Assembly: GCA_963204705.1 (NCBI GenBank)
Contig: CAUJHL010000097.1
Span: 1-40,631, forward strand
Source: Pseudomonadota bacterium
GTDB taxonomy: Bacteria > Pseudomonadota > Gammaproteobacteria > Pseudomonadales > Moraxellaceae
Direction of reading: 5' to 3'
Length of the DNA stretch: 40,631 nucleotides
Shown piece after piece: positions 17,023 through 25,978 of the stretch; the first letter of the stretch is position 1; each line of letters opens with the position of its first letter. The notes beneath the pieces were generated by a model. The model was not told the DNA's origin and ran no database searches. It was given only the letters and a program-made list of their open reading frames with translations. The translations under genes and the position numbers were made by a program.

Positions 17023-17418
17023 ATGAGTATGCAAGATACCGTCGCGGATATGCTAACCCGCGTGCGTAATGCACAAATGGCAAAGAAAACGACTGTTTCC
17101 ATGCCACAATCGCGTCTGAAGCAAGCGATTGCCAACGTGCTGCAGTCCGAGGGTTATGTTTCTACTGTTGAAGTTCAGCAGGATGGCAACAAGGCAACCC
17201 TTACGATTGGCCTCAAGTACTTCGAGGGCAAGCCTGTGATCGAATCGATCAAGCGGGTAAGTCGTCCAGGCTTGCGCCAATACCGTGGCAAAGATGAGCT
17301 GCCCCGCGTTAAGCAGGGTCTGGGCATTGCCATCGTTTCTACCAATCAGGGAATCATGACTGACCGTGCAGCGCGTGCTGCGGGTGTTGGTGGTGAAGTT
17401 CTGGCTATTGTTTCTTAA
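17023..17418 (+). CDS. rpsH: 30S ribosomal protein S8
   Basis: S8 (uS8) organises the central domain of 16S rRNA and, in E. coli, represses the spc operon by binding mRNA near rplE. The 131 residues begin [18 protein letters not shown] and end with [25 protein letters not shown] upstream fits ATG 17023; a second ATG two codons later is possible. rplF follows after 14 bases. Confidence 0.97.
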   Translation: MSMQDTVADMLTRVRNAQMAKKTTVSMPQSRLKQAIANVLQSEGYVSTVEVQQDGNKATLTIGLKYFEGKPVIESIKRVSRPGLRQYRGKDELPRVKQGLGIAIVSTNQGIMTDRAARAAGVGGEVLAIVS

Positions 17419-17432
17419 TTAGGTGATTTCCT

Positions 17433-17966
17433 ATGTCTCGTGTGGCAAAAGCCCCGGTGACCTTGCCGAAAGGCGTTGAGGTCACTCTGAACGGCCGGCA
17501 GGTACAAGTGAAAGGTGCAAAAGGTGCACTGGATTTCACCCTGCATGAGCTGGTCGAGCTAAATCAGGAAGAAGGCAAATTGCAGCTGTCTCCCCGTCAG
17601 GATTCCAAAGACGCGTGGATGCAAACCGGTACTGCTCGTGCAGTACTGAATAATCTGGTGACCGGTGTGTCTGCTGGATTTGAGCGCAAATTGCAATTGG
17701 TTGGCGTTGGTTATAAGGCGCAAGCCAAAGGTTCTTCTGTCAACCTGGCTCTTGGTTTCTCGCATCCGATTGATTACCAGCTGCCTGAGGGTGTGACTGC
17801 TGAAACCCCGACCCCGACAGAGATCATTCTCAAGTCGAACAACAAGCAATTGTTGGGTCAGGCTGCAGCAAACATTCGTTCGTACCGTCCGCCAGAGCCT
17901 TATAAAGGTAAAGGTGTGCGCTATTCGGATGAAGTCATTATCCGTAAAGAAGCCAAGAAGAAATAA
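17433..17966 (+). CDS. rplF: 50S ribosomal protein L6
   Basis: L6 (uL6) lies near the factor-binding site at the base of the L7/L12 stalk. The 177 residues have the two repeated domains of the family: [20 protein letters not shown] in the first and the C-terminal signature [16 protein letters not shown] in the second. A lysine-rich end (KEAKKK) is usual. rplR follows after 14 bases. Confidence 0.97.
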   Translation: MSRVAKAPVTLPKGVEVTLNGRQVQVKGAKGALDFTLHELVELNQEEGKLQLSPRQDSKDAWMQTGTARAVLNNLVTGVSAGFERKLQLVGVGYKAQAKGSSVNLALGFSHPIDYQLPEGVTAETPTPTEIILKSNNKQLLGQAAANIRSYRPPEPYKGKGVRYSDEVIIRKEAKKK

Positions 17967-17980
17967 GGTTGAGGCTCAGT

Positions 17981-18331
17981 ATGAACGTCAAGAAAGAATC
18001 GCGTGTACGGCGTGCCAAAAGCACACGTCTGCATATTCGTGCGCTGGGTGCGACCCGTCTGTGTGTCAATCGTACCCCTCGCCATATTTATGCTCAGGTC
18101 ATTTCAGCTTGTGGTGGGAAAGTACTGGCTCAGGCTTCTACTCTGGATAGTACGCTGCGTTCCGGTGCAACCGGCAACATTGATGCCGCTACCAAGGTCG
18201 GTCAATTGATCGCAGAACGTGCCAAGGCTGCTGGTGTCAGCAAGGTTGCCTTCGATCGTTCCGGTTTTAAATATCATGGTCGGATCAAAGCGCTGGCCGA
18301 TGCTGCTCGTGAAGCTGGTCTGGAGTTTTAA
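17981..18331 (+). CDS. rplR: 50S ribosomal protein L18
   Basis: L18 (uL18) binds 5S rRNA with L5. The 116 residues have a basic N-terminus, then [20 protein letters not shown], and [20 protein letters not shown] near the end. ATG 17981 is chosen over the TTG at 17969, which belongs to the GAGGC ribosome-binding region. rpsE follows after 2 bases. Confidence 0.97.
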   Translation: MNVKKESRVRRAKSTRLHIRALGATRLCVNRTPRHIYAQVISACGGKVLAQASTLDSTLRSGATGNIDAATKVGQLIAERAKAAGVSKVAFDRSGFKYHGRIKALADAAREAGLEF

Positions 18332-18333
18332 TC

Positions 18334-18831
18334 ATGGCAAAAATTGAGCAAAACGAAGGTTTTACCGAAAAGCTGGTTGCGGTTGACCGCGTGGCGAAAG
18401 TGGTAAAAGGTGGTCGTATTTTCTCCTTTACTGCGCTGACAGTCGTTGGCGATGGTAATGGCCGTGTCGGTTTTGGTCGTGGCAAGGCTCGTGAAGTTCC
18501 TGCTGCCATTCAAAAGGCCCTTGAAGCTGCACGCCGTAATATGATCACCGTTGACCTAAATGGCACAACCTTACAGCATCCTATTACTGCCAACCATGGT
18601 GCAAGCCGTGTTTACATGCAGCCTGCTTCGGAAGGTACTGGCGTCATTGCCGGTGGTGCTATGCGTGCTGTGCTGGAAGTTGCGGGTGTTAAAAACGTAC
18701 TTTCCAAATGCTATGGTTCGACCAATGCCACGAACGTTGTGTACGCTACTTTTAAAGGCCTGAAGAACATGACTTCGGCTGAAAAAGTTGCTGCCAAGCG
18801 TGGGAAAACCGTCGAAGACATTCTGGGTTAA
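18334..18831 (+). CDS. rpsE: 30S ribosomal protein S5
   Basis: S5 (uS5) helps control decoding accuracy and lines the mRNA entry. The 165 residues contain [20 protein letters not shown] in the RNA-binding domain, [18 protein letters not shown], and [13 protein letters not shown] in the C-terminal domain. The gene begins 2 bases after rplR and rpmD follows after 13. Confidence 0.98.
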   Translation: MAKIEQNEGFTEKLVAVDRVAKVVKGGRIFSFTALTVVGDGNGRVGFGRGKAREVPAAIQKALEAARRNMITVDLNGTTLQHPITANHGASRVYMQPASEGTGVIAGGAMRAVLEVAGVKNVLSKCYGSTNATNVVYATFKGLKNMTSAEKVAAKRGKTVEDILG

Positions 18832-18844
18832 GGCAGGATAGGGT

Positions 18845-19021
18845 ATGAAAACGATTAAAGTTACCCAGATCAAATCCAGTGCACATCGCTTGAAAAATCA
18901 CAAGCTGTGTTTACAGGGTTTGGGTCTGCGCCGGATCGGCCATACAGTGGAAGTGCAAGATACACCTTCCAACCGTGGCATGATCAATAAAGTCTACTAC
19001 ATGGTCAGTGTGGAGGAATAA
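18845..19021 (+). CDS. rpmD: 50S ribosomal protein L30
   Basis: L30 (uL30) is a 58-residue 50S protein. Translation from ATG 18845 gives [20 protein letters not shown] at the start, then [20 protein letters not shown] and a short [13 protein letters not shown] end. This is the bacterial L30 pattern, and its place between rpsE and rplO is the standard one. rplO begins 2 bases after the TAA, and the GGAGG inside its last codons serves that gene. Confidence 0.96.
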   Translation: MKTIKVTQIKSSAHRLKNHKLCLQGLGLRRIGHTVEVQDTPSNRGMINKVYYMVSVEE

Positions 19022-19023
19022 TC

Positions 19024-19464
19024 ATGACGCTGCGTCTGAATGAACTCGCACCGGCCGATGGTGCCAAACGCGAACACCGCCGTCCAGGCCGTGGTATTGG
19101 TTCTGGTATCGGGAAAACCGGTGGCCGTGGTGTGAAGGGTCAAACTTCACGTACAGGTTCAAGCATTCGTCCCGGATTTGAAGGCGGTCAAATGCCTTTG
19201 TACCGTCGTTTGCCTAAATTTGGTTTTACGAGCCAGCAAGCGCTGAAAGTGGCCGAAGTTCGCCTGTCTGAGCTGAACGTCATTGAAGGCGATGTGCTGA
19301 GCCTGGAATCACTGAAAGCTGCAAACGTAGTCCGTAATGACATGCTGCGTGCCCGCGTCTTTCTGTCCGGCGAAGTCAAGCGTGCATTCACGGTACAAGG
19401 CGTTACCTTGACCAAAGGTGCCCGTGCTGCGATTGAAGCTGCTGGTGGAAAGGTCGAGGAGTAA
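19024..19464 (+). CDS. rplO: 50S ribosomal protein L15
   Basis: L15 (uL15) is a late 50S assembly protein with an extended, glycine- and arginine-rich N-terminus. The 146 residues contain [18 protein letters not shown] and [18 protein letters not shown], both diagnostic, and a compact C-terminal domain ending [17 protein letters not shown] in its last codons serves secY, which begins 5 bases after the stop. Confidence 0.98.
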   Translation: MTLRLNELAPADGAKREHRRPGRGIGSGIGKTGGRGVKGQTSRTGSSIRPGFEGGQMPLYRRLPKFGFTSQQALKVAEVRLSELNVIEGDVLSLESLKAANVVRNDMLRARVFLSGEVKRAFTVQGVTLTKGARAAIEAAGGKVEE

Positions 19465-19469
19465 TCCTG

Positions 19470-20819
19470 GTGTCAATGTCTCTCGATAAGTCGGACCGCC
19501 CACAAGGGGAGCGACTCAATCCCATGGCTCGTGAGGGTTATCGGGAGCTTACACAGCGGATTATATTCTTGCTGCTTGCTCTGGTAGTTTTCCGTTTGGG
19601 GTCTCATATACCGGTTCCTGGTATCGACCCTGATCGTCTGGCTCAGTTATTCCAGCAAAATAAAGATACCATCCTGAGCATGTTTAACATGTTCTCCGGG
19701 GGTGCCTTGCAACGTATGTCCATACTTGCACTGGGTATCATGCCTTACATTTCTGCGTCCATTATTGTTCAGTTGATGGCCACAGTAGTACCTTCTCTGG
19801 AGGCGCTTAAAAAGGAAGGTGAGTCGGGCCGGCGCAAGATCAATCAATACACCCGTCAAGGGACGTTGCTTCTAGGACTGGTACAGGCTGTCGGTATGAG
19901 TGCCGGCCTTATAAGTCAGGGTATTACCCTGAGTTCGGGTATGGCATTTTATATCCCTGCTGTGACCTCACTGGTTGCCGGAACCATGTTTTTGATGTGG
20001 CTGGGTGAGCAGATTACAGAGCGAGGCGTCGGCAACGGCATATCCATGCTGATTTTTGCTGGGATTGTCGCTGGGATGCCCGCCCAGATTGGTCAGGCAT
20101 TTGAAGGGGTAAATCAGGGTCAAAACAGCCTGATTGGTCTGATGATCATGGGGGTATTGGCACTGGTGGTTGTGGCTGCCGTGGTTTTCATGGAAAAGGC
20201 GCAACGAAGAATCACTGTCAATTATGCCCAACGCCAGCAGGGCCGTAAGGTATTTACTTCCCAGCCGACACATTTGCCGCTGAAGATCAATATGGCGGGA
20301 GTCATCCCGGCTATTTTTGCCAGCTCCTTGCTGCTGTTTCCGGCTAGTCTGGGAACCTGGGTCGGAAATTCACCCAATCCAACCATGGTGCAAAAGGCAT
20401 TGCAGGACGTAGCACTTGTGCTGTCTCCTGGCCAGCCTTTATACCTCGTGTTATTTGGCGTGTTAATCATTTTCTTCTGCTACTTTTACACTGCACTGGT
20501 GTTTAGTCCGCGTGAAGTATCTGAGAACTTGCGGCGTAGTGGCGCGTATGTCCCTGGCATACGCCCTGGTGAGCAAACGAGTCGTTATCTGGATCAAATT
20601 CTGAATCGACTTACCTTTATTGGTGCGATTTACATAACAACAGTGTGTCTTTTGCCTATGCTCTTGCAGGCAGCTTTCGGTGTTCCATTCCATCTGGGTG
20701 GTACTTCGCTGCTGATTGTTGTCGTGGTTGTGATGGATTTTATGGCGCAAGTGCAGGCACATCTGACGTCTCACCAGTACCATAATCAGTCGTTGATGCG
20801 TAAAGATCCCAAGTCCTGA
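19470..20819 (+). CDS. secY: Protein translocase subunit SecY
   Basis: SecY is the channel-forming subunit of the SecYEG translocon in the inner membrane. The 449 residues carry ten membrane helices. Landmarks are [14 protein letters not shown] (end of the first helix and plug region), [32 protein letters not shown], and [20 protein letters not shown] in a late cytoplasmic loop. The start is GTG 19470, preferred because AGGAG (19457-19461) is 8 bases upstream. The ATG at 19476 would be 14 bases away. It is followed after 16 bases by rpmJ. Confidence 0.97.
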   Translation: MSMSLDKSDRPQGERLNPMAREGYRELTQRIIFLLLALVVFRLGSHIPVPGIDPDRLAQLFQQNKDTILSMFNMFSGGALQRMSILALGIMPYISASIIVQLMATVVPSLEALKKEGESGRRKINQYTRQGTLLLGLVQAVGMSAGLISQGITLSSGMAFYIPAVTSLVAGTMFLMWLGEQITERGVGNGISMLIFAGIVAGMPAQIGQAFEGVNQGQNSLIGLMIMGVLALVVVAAVVFMEKAQRRITVNYAQRQQGRKVFTSQPTHLPLKINMAGVIPAIFASSLLLFPASLGTWVGNSPNPTMVQKALQDVALVLSPGQPLYLVLFGVLIIFFCYFYTALVFSPREVSENLRRSGAYVPGIRPGEQTSRYLDQILNRLTFIGAIYITTVCLLPMLLQAAFGVPFHLGGTSLLIVVVVVMDFMAQVQAHLTSHQYHNQSLMRKDPKS

Positions 20820-20835
20820 TTTTTTTGAGGTTTGT

Positions 20836-20952
20836 ATGAAAGTAAGTGCTTCCGTTAAAAAGATGTGCGGTAACTGCAAAGTTGTCCGTCGCAATGGGGT
20901 TGTTCGGGTTATTTGCAGTGCCGAACCCCGCCACAAGCAGCGTCAGGGTTAA
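20836..20952 (+). CDS. rpmJ: 50S ribosomal protein L36 (zinc form)
   Basis: L36 (bL36) is the smallest 50S protein. Translation from ATG 20836 gives 38 residues beginning [19 protein letters not shown], with the zinc ligands Cys11, Cys14, Cys27 and His33 in the usual spacing. This is the zinc-binding form, which many bacteria replace by a zinc-free copy under zinc limitation. TGAGG lies 7 bases upstream. It is the last gene of the spc operon; a 102-base gap precedes rpsM. Confidence 0.96.
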   Translation: MKVSASVKKMCGNCKVVRRNGVVRVICSAEPRHKQRQG

Positions 20953-20961
20953 TTCTGACTG

Positions 20962-20991
20962 TTGATTTCGTTAGGCACTCTGCGTTATTAT
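20962..20991 (+). promoter_or_regulatory. Candidate alpha operon promoter
   Basis: TTGATT (20962-20967), an 18-base spacer, then TATTAT (20986-20991) lie in the rpmJ-rpsM gap. The -10 matches the consensus at five of six positions. The following bases CCGCCCC form a strongly GC-rich discriminator, a feature of stringently controlled ribosomal promoters. Confidence 0.5.
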
Positions 20992-21019
20992 CCGCCCCTT
21001 CTAATTTTGGATGGGGCGG
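20992..21019 (+). promoter_or_regulatory. Perfect 7-bp inverted repeat in the rpsM leader
   Basis: CCGCCCC (20992-20998) and GGGGCGG (21013-21019) flank a 14-base loop. No T-run follows, so it is not a typical terminator. In E. coli the alpha leader binds S4. Here the left arm overlaps the discriminator of the candidate promoter, so a complete hairpin would form only in RNA read through from spc. Confidence 0.45.
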
Positions 21020-21054
21020 CGTAGTATTTGCACTGCCTTTTTGGAGAGAGTTGT

Positions 21055-21411
21055 ATGGCTCGTATTGCCGGTGTCAATATTCCGGATAACAAGCATGCGG
21101 TTATCTCGCTGACTTACATTTTTGGAATTGGACGTCATACTGCTGCCAAAATTCTGGCGGCTGTCAATGTACTGCCAACTACCAAAATCCGTGAGTTGTC
21201 GGATGCCCAGCTTGACGCGATTCGCGCTGAAATCACCAAGATTCCTACGGAAGGTGATTTGCGTCGTGAAATTTCCATGAACATCAAGCGATTGATGGAT
21301 CTTGGTTGTTATCGTGGCCTGCGTCATCGTCGCGGATTGCCTGTTCGTGGACAGCGCACCAAGACTAATGCCCGTACTCGCAAGGGTCCGCGCAAACCAA
21401 TCAAGAAATAA
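21055..21411 (+). CDS. rpsM: 30S ribosomal protein S13
   Basis: S13 (uS13) in the 30S head contacts 50S proteins and P-site tRNA. The 118 residues begin [20 protein letters not shown] and carry [20 protein letters not shown] near the basic C-terminus. ATG 21055 has GGAGAGAG upstream; the in-frame extension into the leader is not supported. It is the first gene of the alpha operon, followed by rpsK after 19 bases. Confidence 0.98.
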   Translation: MARIAGVNIPDNKHAVISLTYIFGIGRHTAAKILAAVNVLPTTKIRELSDAQLDAIRAEITKIPTEGDLRREISMNIKRLMDLGCYRGLRHRRGLPVRGQRTKTNARTRKGPRKPIKK

Positions 21412-21430
21412 TTGCTCTGGAAGCTAAAAG

Positions 21431-21817
21431 ATGGCTAAAGATACCCGCGCCCGCAAGAAGGTCACCCGGACCGTCTCGGAAGGCGTTGCTCACATTCACG
21501 CGTCTTTTAATAACACCATTGTGACCATTACCGATCGTCAAGGTAATGCACTGGCCTGGGCCACCTCCGGTGGACAGGGCTTCCGTGGCTCTCGTAAATC
21601 GACTCCGTTTGCAGCTCAGGTTGCAGCAGAAGTAGCTGGTAAAGCTGCTCAGGATTACGGTTTAAAAAATCTGGACGTACTGGTCAAAGGACCAGGGCCA
21701 GGTCGTGAGTCTGCGGTACGTGCACTGGGTGCAGTGGGTTATAAGATCAACAGTATTACCGATGTGACGCCTATTCCGCACAACGGTTGCCGCCCACCCA
21801 AGAAACGTCGCGTCTAA
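21431..21817 (+). CDS. rpsK: 30S ribosomal protein S11
   Basis: S11 (uS11) lies on the 30S platform near the Shine-Dalgarno helix. The 128 residues contain [19 protein letters not shown] and the C-terminal signature [20 protein letters not shown]. The glycine-rich [15 protein letters not shown] is also typical. rpsD follows after 12 bases with AAGGAG as its ribosome-binding site. Confidence 0.98.
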   Translation: MAKDTRARKKVTRTVSEGVAHIHASFNNTIVTITDRQGNALAWATSGGQGFRGSRKSTPFAAQVAAEVAGKAAQDYGLKNLDVLVKGPGPGRESAVRALGAVGYKINSITDVTPIPHNGCRPPKKRRV

Positions 21818-21829
21818 GGAGACTCATTC

Positions 21830-22453
21830 ATGGCTCGTTATATAGGTCCAAAATGCAAGCTCTCCCGCCGTGAAGGGACAGACCTGCAACTGAAATCTGG
21901 TGTTAAACCATTTGACGTGAAGACCAAAAAGGCTGGCAAGCCACCAGGTCAACATGGTCAGGGACGTAGCAAGCAGTCGGAATATTCCCTGCAGCTGCGT
22001 GAAAAGCAGAAAGTTCGTCGTATTTATGGTGTGCTTGAGCGTCAGTTCAGCAATTACTATAAAGAAGCTGCACGTATGAAAGGCGCCACGGGTGAAAACC
22101 TGCTCCAGATGCTGGAAAGCCGTCTGGATAACGTTGTGTACCGGATGGGCTTTGGCTCAACCCGTGCCGAAGCACGTCAGTTGGTCAGCCACCGTAGCGT
22201 TACTCTGAATGGCAAGCGTGTCAACATTGCCTCTATTCAGGTGCGTGCGGGTGATGTCGTCGCGATTCATGAAGGTGCCAAACAGCAACTGCGCATCAAG
22301 AATGCCATTGAGCTTGGCTCTCAACGTGGCATTCCTTCATGGGTTGATGTAGACCACACCAAGATGGAAGGGACTTTCAAATCTGCACCGGATCGTTCGG
22401 ATCTGCCGCAGGAAATCAATGAAAGCCTGATCGTCGAACTTTATTCGAAATAA
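21830..22453 (+). CDS. rpsD: 30S ribosomal protein S4
   Basis: S4 (uS4) starts 16S 5'-domain assembly and represses the alpha operon in E. coli. The 207 residues include [19 protein letters not shown], then [20 protein letters not shown], and an S4 RNA-binding domain with [20 protein letters not shown]. Only one of the N-terminal zinc-site cysteines is present, so this is the zinc-free form. rpoA follows after 18 bases. Confidence 0.98.
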   Translation: MARYIGPKCKLSRREGTDLQLKSGVKPFDVKTKKAGKPPGQHGQGRSKQSEYSLQLREKQKVRRIYGVLERQFSNYYKEAARMKGATGENLLQMLESRLDNVVYRMGFGSTRAEARQLVSHRSVTLNGKRVNIASIQVRAGDVVAIHEGAKQQLRIKNAIELGSQRGIPSWVDVDHTKMEGTFKSAPDRSDLPQEINESLIVELYSK

Positions 22454-22471
22454 TCCATCGGGGATGGCACT

Positions 22472-23485
22472 ATGACGCGTACTGCTAGCGACTTTCTGAC
22501 ACCACACGCCATCAAAGTTGATGCGCTGAGTGGCACGTCTGCCAAAGTCATTTTGGAACCGCTGGAGCGTGGCTTTGGCCATACGCTCGGCAATGCGTTA
22601 CGCCGTATCCTGTTGTCCTCCCTGCCTGGTGCTGCTGTGGTTGAAGCAGAAATCGAGGGAGTGGAACACGAATACAGTACGCTTGAAGGCTTGCAGCAAG
22701 ACATCGTTGAGCTGCTGTTAAACCTGAAAGGACTGTCCATCAAGCTGTTTGAACAGGGCGAAGCCTACCTGACTCTCGATAAGCAGGGTGCAGGTCAGGT
22801 AACAGCTGCTGACTTGCGGTTGCCACATAACGTTGAAATCGTCAATCCAGAACACGTGCTGGCGACGCTGGGAGCCAATGGCCATCTGAAGATGCGCCTG
22901 AAAGTGACTCAGGGTCGTGGGTATGAGCCTGCTGACATTCGCTTTCCGGAAGGTGAAACCCGCCCGGTAGGCCGTCTGCAACTGGATGCCAGCTATAGCC
23001 CGATTCGCCGTGTATCCTATACCGTCGAAAATGCCCGGGTGGAACAGCGCACCGATCTCGACAAACTGGTCATGGAACTGGAAACCAACGGTACGGTTGA
23101 TCCTGAAGAAGCAATCCGCAAAGCCGCGACCATTCTGCAACAGCAGATTGCGATTTTTGTAGATCTTCAGAAAGATCACACGCCAGAACCTGTTGCCAGC
23201 CGCGAAGAAATCGATCCGATTTTGCTGCGTCCTGTGGATGATCTTGAACTGACAGTTCGTTCTGCAAACTGCTTGAAAGCAGAAAATATTTACTACATCG
23301 GTGATCTGGTACAACGTACCGAGGTTGAGCTGCTGAAAACCCCGAATCTGGGTAAAAAGTCGCTTACTGAGATCAAAGATGTGTTGGCTTCCAAAGGCTT
23401 GTCACTCGGCATGCGCCTCGACAACTGGCCACCCGCCAGTCTCCGTGTCGATGACCGTTTTGCCTACCGTAGCCGTTCTATTTAG
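22472..23485 (+). CDS. rpoA: DNA-directed RNA polymerase subunit alpha
   Basis: The alpha dimer is the scaffold for RNA polymerase assembly and a target of activators. The N-terminal domain shows [20 protein letters not shown] (about 28-47), the dimerisation helix. The C-terminal domain, after a linker near 235-250, has [18 protein letters not shown], with the arginine that contacts UP elements, and [13 protein letters not shown]. The length is 337 residues against 329 in E. coli. It lies between rpsD and rplQ, as is standard. Confidence 0.98.
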   Translation: MTRTASDFLTPHAIKVDALSGTSAKVILEPLERGFGHTLGNALRRILLSSLPGAAVVEAEIEGVEHEYSTLEGLQQDIVELLLNLKGLSIKLFEQGEAYLTLDKQGAGQVTAADLRLPHNVEIVNPEHVLATLGANGHLKMRLKVTQGRGYEPADIRFPEGETRPVGRLQLDASYSPIRRVSYTVENARVEQRTDLDKLVMELETNGTVDPEEAIRKAATILQQQIAIFVDLQKDHTPEPVASREEIDPILLRPVDDLELTVRSANCLKAENIYYIGDLVQRTEVELLKTPNLGKKSLTEIKDVLASKGLSLGMRLDNWPPASLRVDDRFAYRSRSI

Positions 23486-23496
23486 GACTATTCACC

Positions 23497-23880
23497 ATGC
23501 GTCATCGTAATAGTGGTGTGAAACTAGGCCGTACTAGCAGCCACCGTAAAGCTATGTTTCAAAACATGGCCAACTCGCTGTTTGAGCATGAGCTGATCAA
23601 AACCACTTTGCCTAAAGCGAAAGAACTTCGCCGTGTGGCAGAGCCCCTGATCACTCTGGCCAAAAACGACACCGTCGCTAATCGCCGTCTGGCGTTTGCC
23701 CGTACACGGAGTGCTGTTATCGTTGGTAAACTGTTCACTGAACTGGGTCCACGTTACAAAGCCCGTAATGGCGGTTATTTGCGGGTACTCAAAGCTGGCT
23801 TCCGTGCCGGTGATGCTGCGCCCATGGCTTATGTTGAACTGGTTGACCGCCCTACAGTCAATCCAGCCGCAGAAGCCTAA
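23497..23880 (+). CDS. rplQ: 50S ribosomal protein L17
   Basis: L17 (bL17) lies near the tunnel exit. The 127 residues begin [20 protein letters not shown], the family signature, and contain [20 protein letters not shown] and [20 protein letters not shown]. It starts 11 bases after rpoA and is the last gene of the ribosomal block; a strong terminator follows 55 bases after its stop. Confidence 0.98.
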   Translation: MRHRNSGVKLGRTSSHRKAMFQNMANSLFEHELIKTTLPKAKELRRVAEPLITLAKNDTVANRRLAFARTRSAVIVGKLFTELGPRYKARNGGYLRVLKAGFRAGDAAPMAYVELVDRPTVNPAAEA

Positions 23881-23934
23881 GACGTCGTTATACTTCGTGT
23901 AACGTAACTGCAATAAATTATACTGCTGTAAATT

Positions 23935-23963
23935 AAAAAGACCGGCTTTGTGCCGGTCTTTTT
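23935..23963 (+). terminator. Rho-independent terminator of the alpha operon
   Basis: AAAAAGACCGGC (23935-23946) pairs perfectly with GCCGGTCTTTTT (23952-23963) around the loop TTTGT. The stem is 12 pairs with a GC-rich inner half and flanking A and T runs, so it could work in both directions. It closes the 13.6-kb ribosomal block. Confidence 0.92.
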
Positions 23964-24014
23964 ATTATCCAAACACAGTCAAGGGACTATCAACACAGTG
24001 TTTTCAGGATGGTT

Positions 24015-24043
24015 TTGCCACGGAATAAAGGCCTAATGATAGT
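24015..24043 (+). promoter_or_regulatory. Possible promoter of the esterase gene
   Basis: TTGCCA (24015-24020; five of six consensus bases), 17 bases, then GATAGT (24038-24043; four of six) lie 34 bases before the esterase ATG and after the alpha-operon terminator. Confidence 0.35.
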
Positions 24044-24076
24044 GAACAACAGCATAGAATCTAGGGCAGGCTGGAT

Positions 24077-24751
24077 ATGAACGTACCGATAGTGATTGAA
24101 CCGCAAGGGCAAACGACGAGCATTGATGCCTGTGTCATCTGGTTGCATGGATTGGGTGCCAATGGTCAGGACTTTGTTTCAGCCATCCCGTTATTGGGAA
24201 TTTCCAAGGAGCATCCGATCCGTTTTGTTTTTCCGACTGCCACAACGATACCGGTGACGATCAATGCCGGTTACGTGATGCCGGCTTGGTACGACATTGT
24301 TAGCGTGTCCAAAACTCAGCGGCAAGTGGATGAGCAGGGCATTTCAGCCAGTGTGGCTCGGATTCACGCCTTGATTCAGGAGCACATTGATCGGGGTATT
24401 TCACCGTCTCGTATCATTCTGGCTGGATTTTCCCAAGGCGCTGCGATTGCCTATATGGCGGGTTTGAGCACGGCGCAGCCTTTGGGCGGTGTGGTTGCCC
24501 TGTCGGGCTACCTCCCGTCCGTAGCGCTATTTGAACGAGTCACCCAGCCAGTCAATCAGAATACGCCGGTCTGGATCGCTCATGGGCACTATGATGACGT
24601 CGTTGATGTTGAGCTTGGTGCACAAGCCTTTGATTATCTTCAGCTCAACGGGTATAACGTGCAATGGCAGACCTATCCCATAGATCATACAGTGAGTCCC
24701 AATGAGCTGCGGGGGATGGGTCATTTTATTGCCAAAGTATTGGCTCAATGA
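24077..24751 (+). CDS. Carboxylesterase / phospholipase family alpha/beta hydrolase
   Basis: This 224-residue serine hydrolase belongs to the carboxylesterase II / acyl-protein-thioesterase-like family, which cleaves short- to medium-chain esters or lysophospholipids. The oxyanion region is LHGLGANGQDF (23-33). The nucleophile Ser119 lies in GFSQGAA. The likely acid is Asp173 in HGHYDD, and the base is His204 in IDHTVSPNE. There is no signal peptide, so it is cytoplasmic. The gene stands alone on the plus strand after the ribosomal block and converges on argB. The physiological substrate cannot be read from the sequence. Confidence 0.88.
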   Translation: MNVPIVIEPQGQTTSIDACVIWLHGLGANGQDFVSAIPLLGISKEHPIRFVFPTATTIPVTINAGYVMPAWYDIVSVSKTQRQVDEQGISASVARIHALIQEHIDRGISPSRIILAGFSQGAAIAYMAGLSTAQPLGGVVALSGYLPSVALFERVTQPVNQNTPVWIAHGHYDDVVDVELGAQAFDYLQLNGYNVQWQTYPIDHTVSPNELRGMGHFIAKVLAQ

Positions 24752-24793
24752 ATGTGAGTGAATCAGCAGGAAAGGCAGGAATTTTATAAAGAG

Positions 24794-24824
24794 CAGCACG
24801 GCAATTGCTGAATTATCCGTGCTG
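24794..24824. terminator. Possible bidirectional terminator between esterase and argB
   Basis: CAGCACGG (24794-24801) and CCGTGCTG (24817-24824) form a perfect 8-bp inverted repeat with a 15-base loop in the gap between two convergent stops (24751 and 24848). The T-runs on either side are weak, so its strength is uncertain. Confidence 0.45.
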
Positions 24825-24847
24825 ATTTGAACTGTTCTTAATGGTAG

Positions 24848-25783
<936 letters not shown>

Positions 25784-25899
25784 CTACCTTAATCAGTTGG
25801 CCTTTACTTTAAAAGCCCCCGCATGAAAAGACAGTCGTTCTCGGTAAGTGTTTGACGGTTTCCTGTCAAAAAACAAAGCAAAAAATCGAGGGAGGAGGC

Positions 25900-25933
25900 A
25901 AGGGTCGGGAGCACATGGGGCAGCTCGACCCTT
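25900..25933. promoter_or_regulatory. 8-bp inverted repeat between algC and argB
   Basis: AAGGGTCG (25900-25907) and CGACCCTT (25926-25933) flank an 18-base loop in the 200-base algC-argB gap. On the minus strand, a CGATTTTTTG stretch follows about 13 bases later. A perfect minus-strand TTGACA (complement of 25864-25869) lies beyond it but lacks a good -10. It may be a weak terminator of algC or a regulatory site for argB. Confidence 0.3.
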
Positions 25934-25978
25934 CAGAAATGGCTTTGGGTGTGGAGGCGCTTACTTTTTTGGGTCTTG

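Noticed and set aside
16105-17034. 309-residue minus-strand reading frame opposite rplE and rpsN
   Set aside because: It is antisense to conserved ribosomal genes and is explained by their codon bias; no homology or ribosome-binding site.
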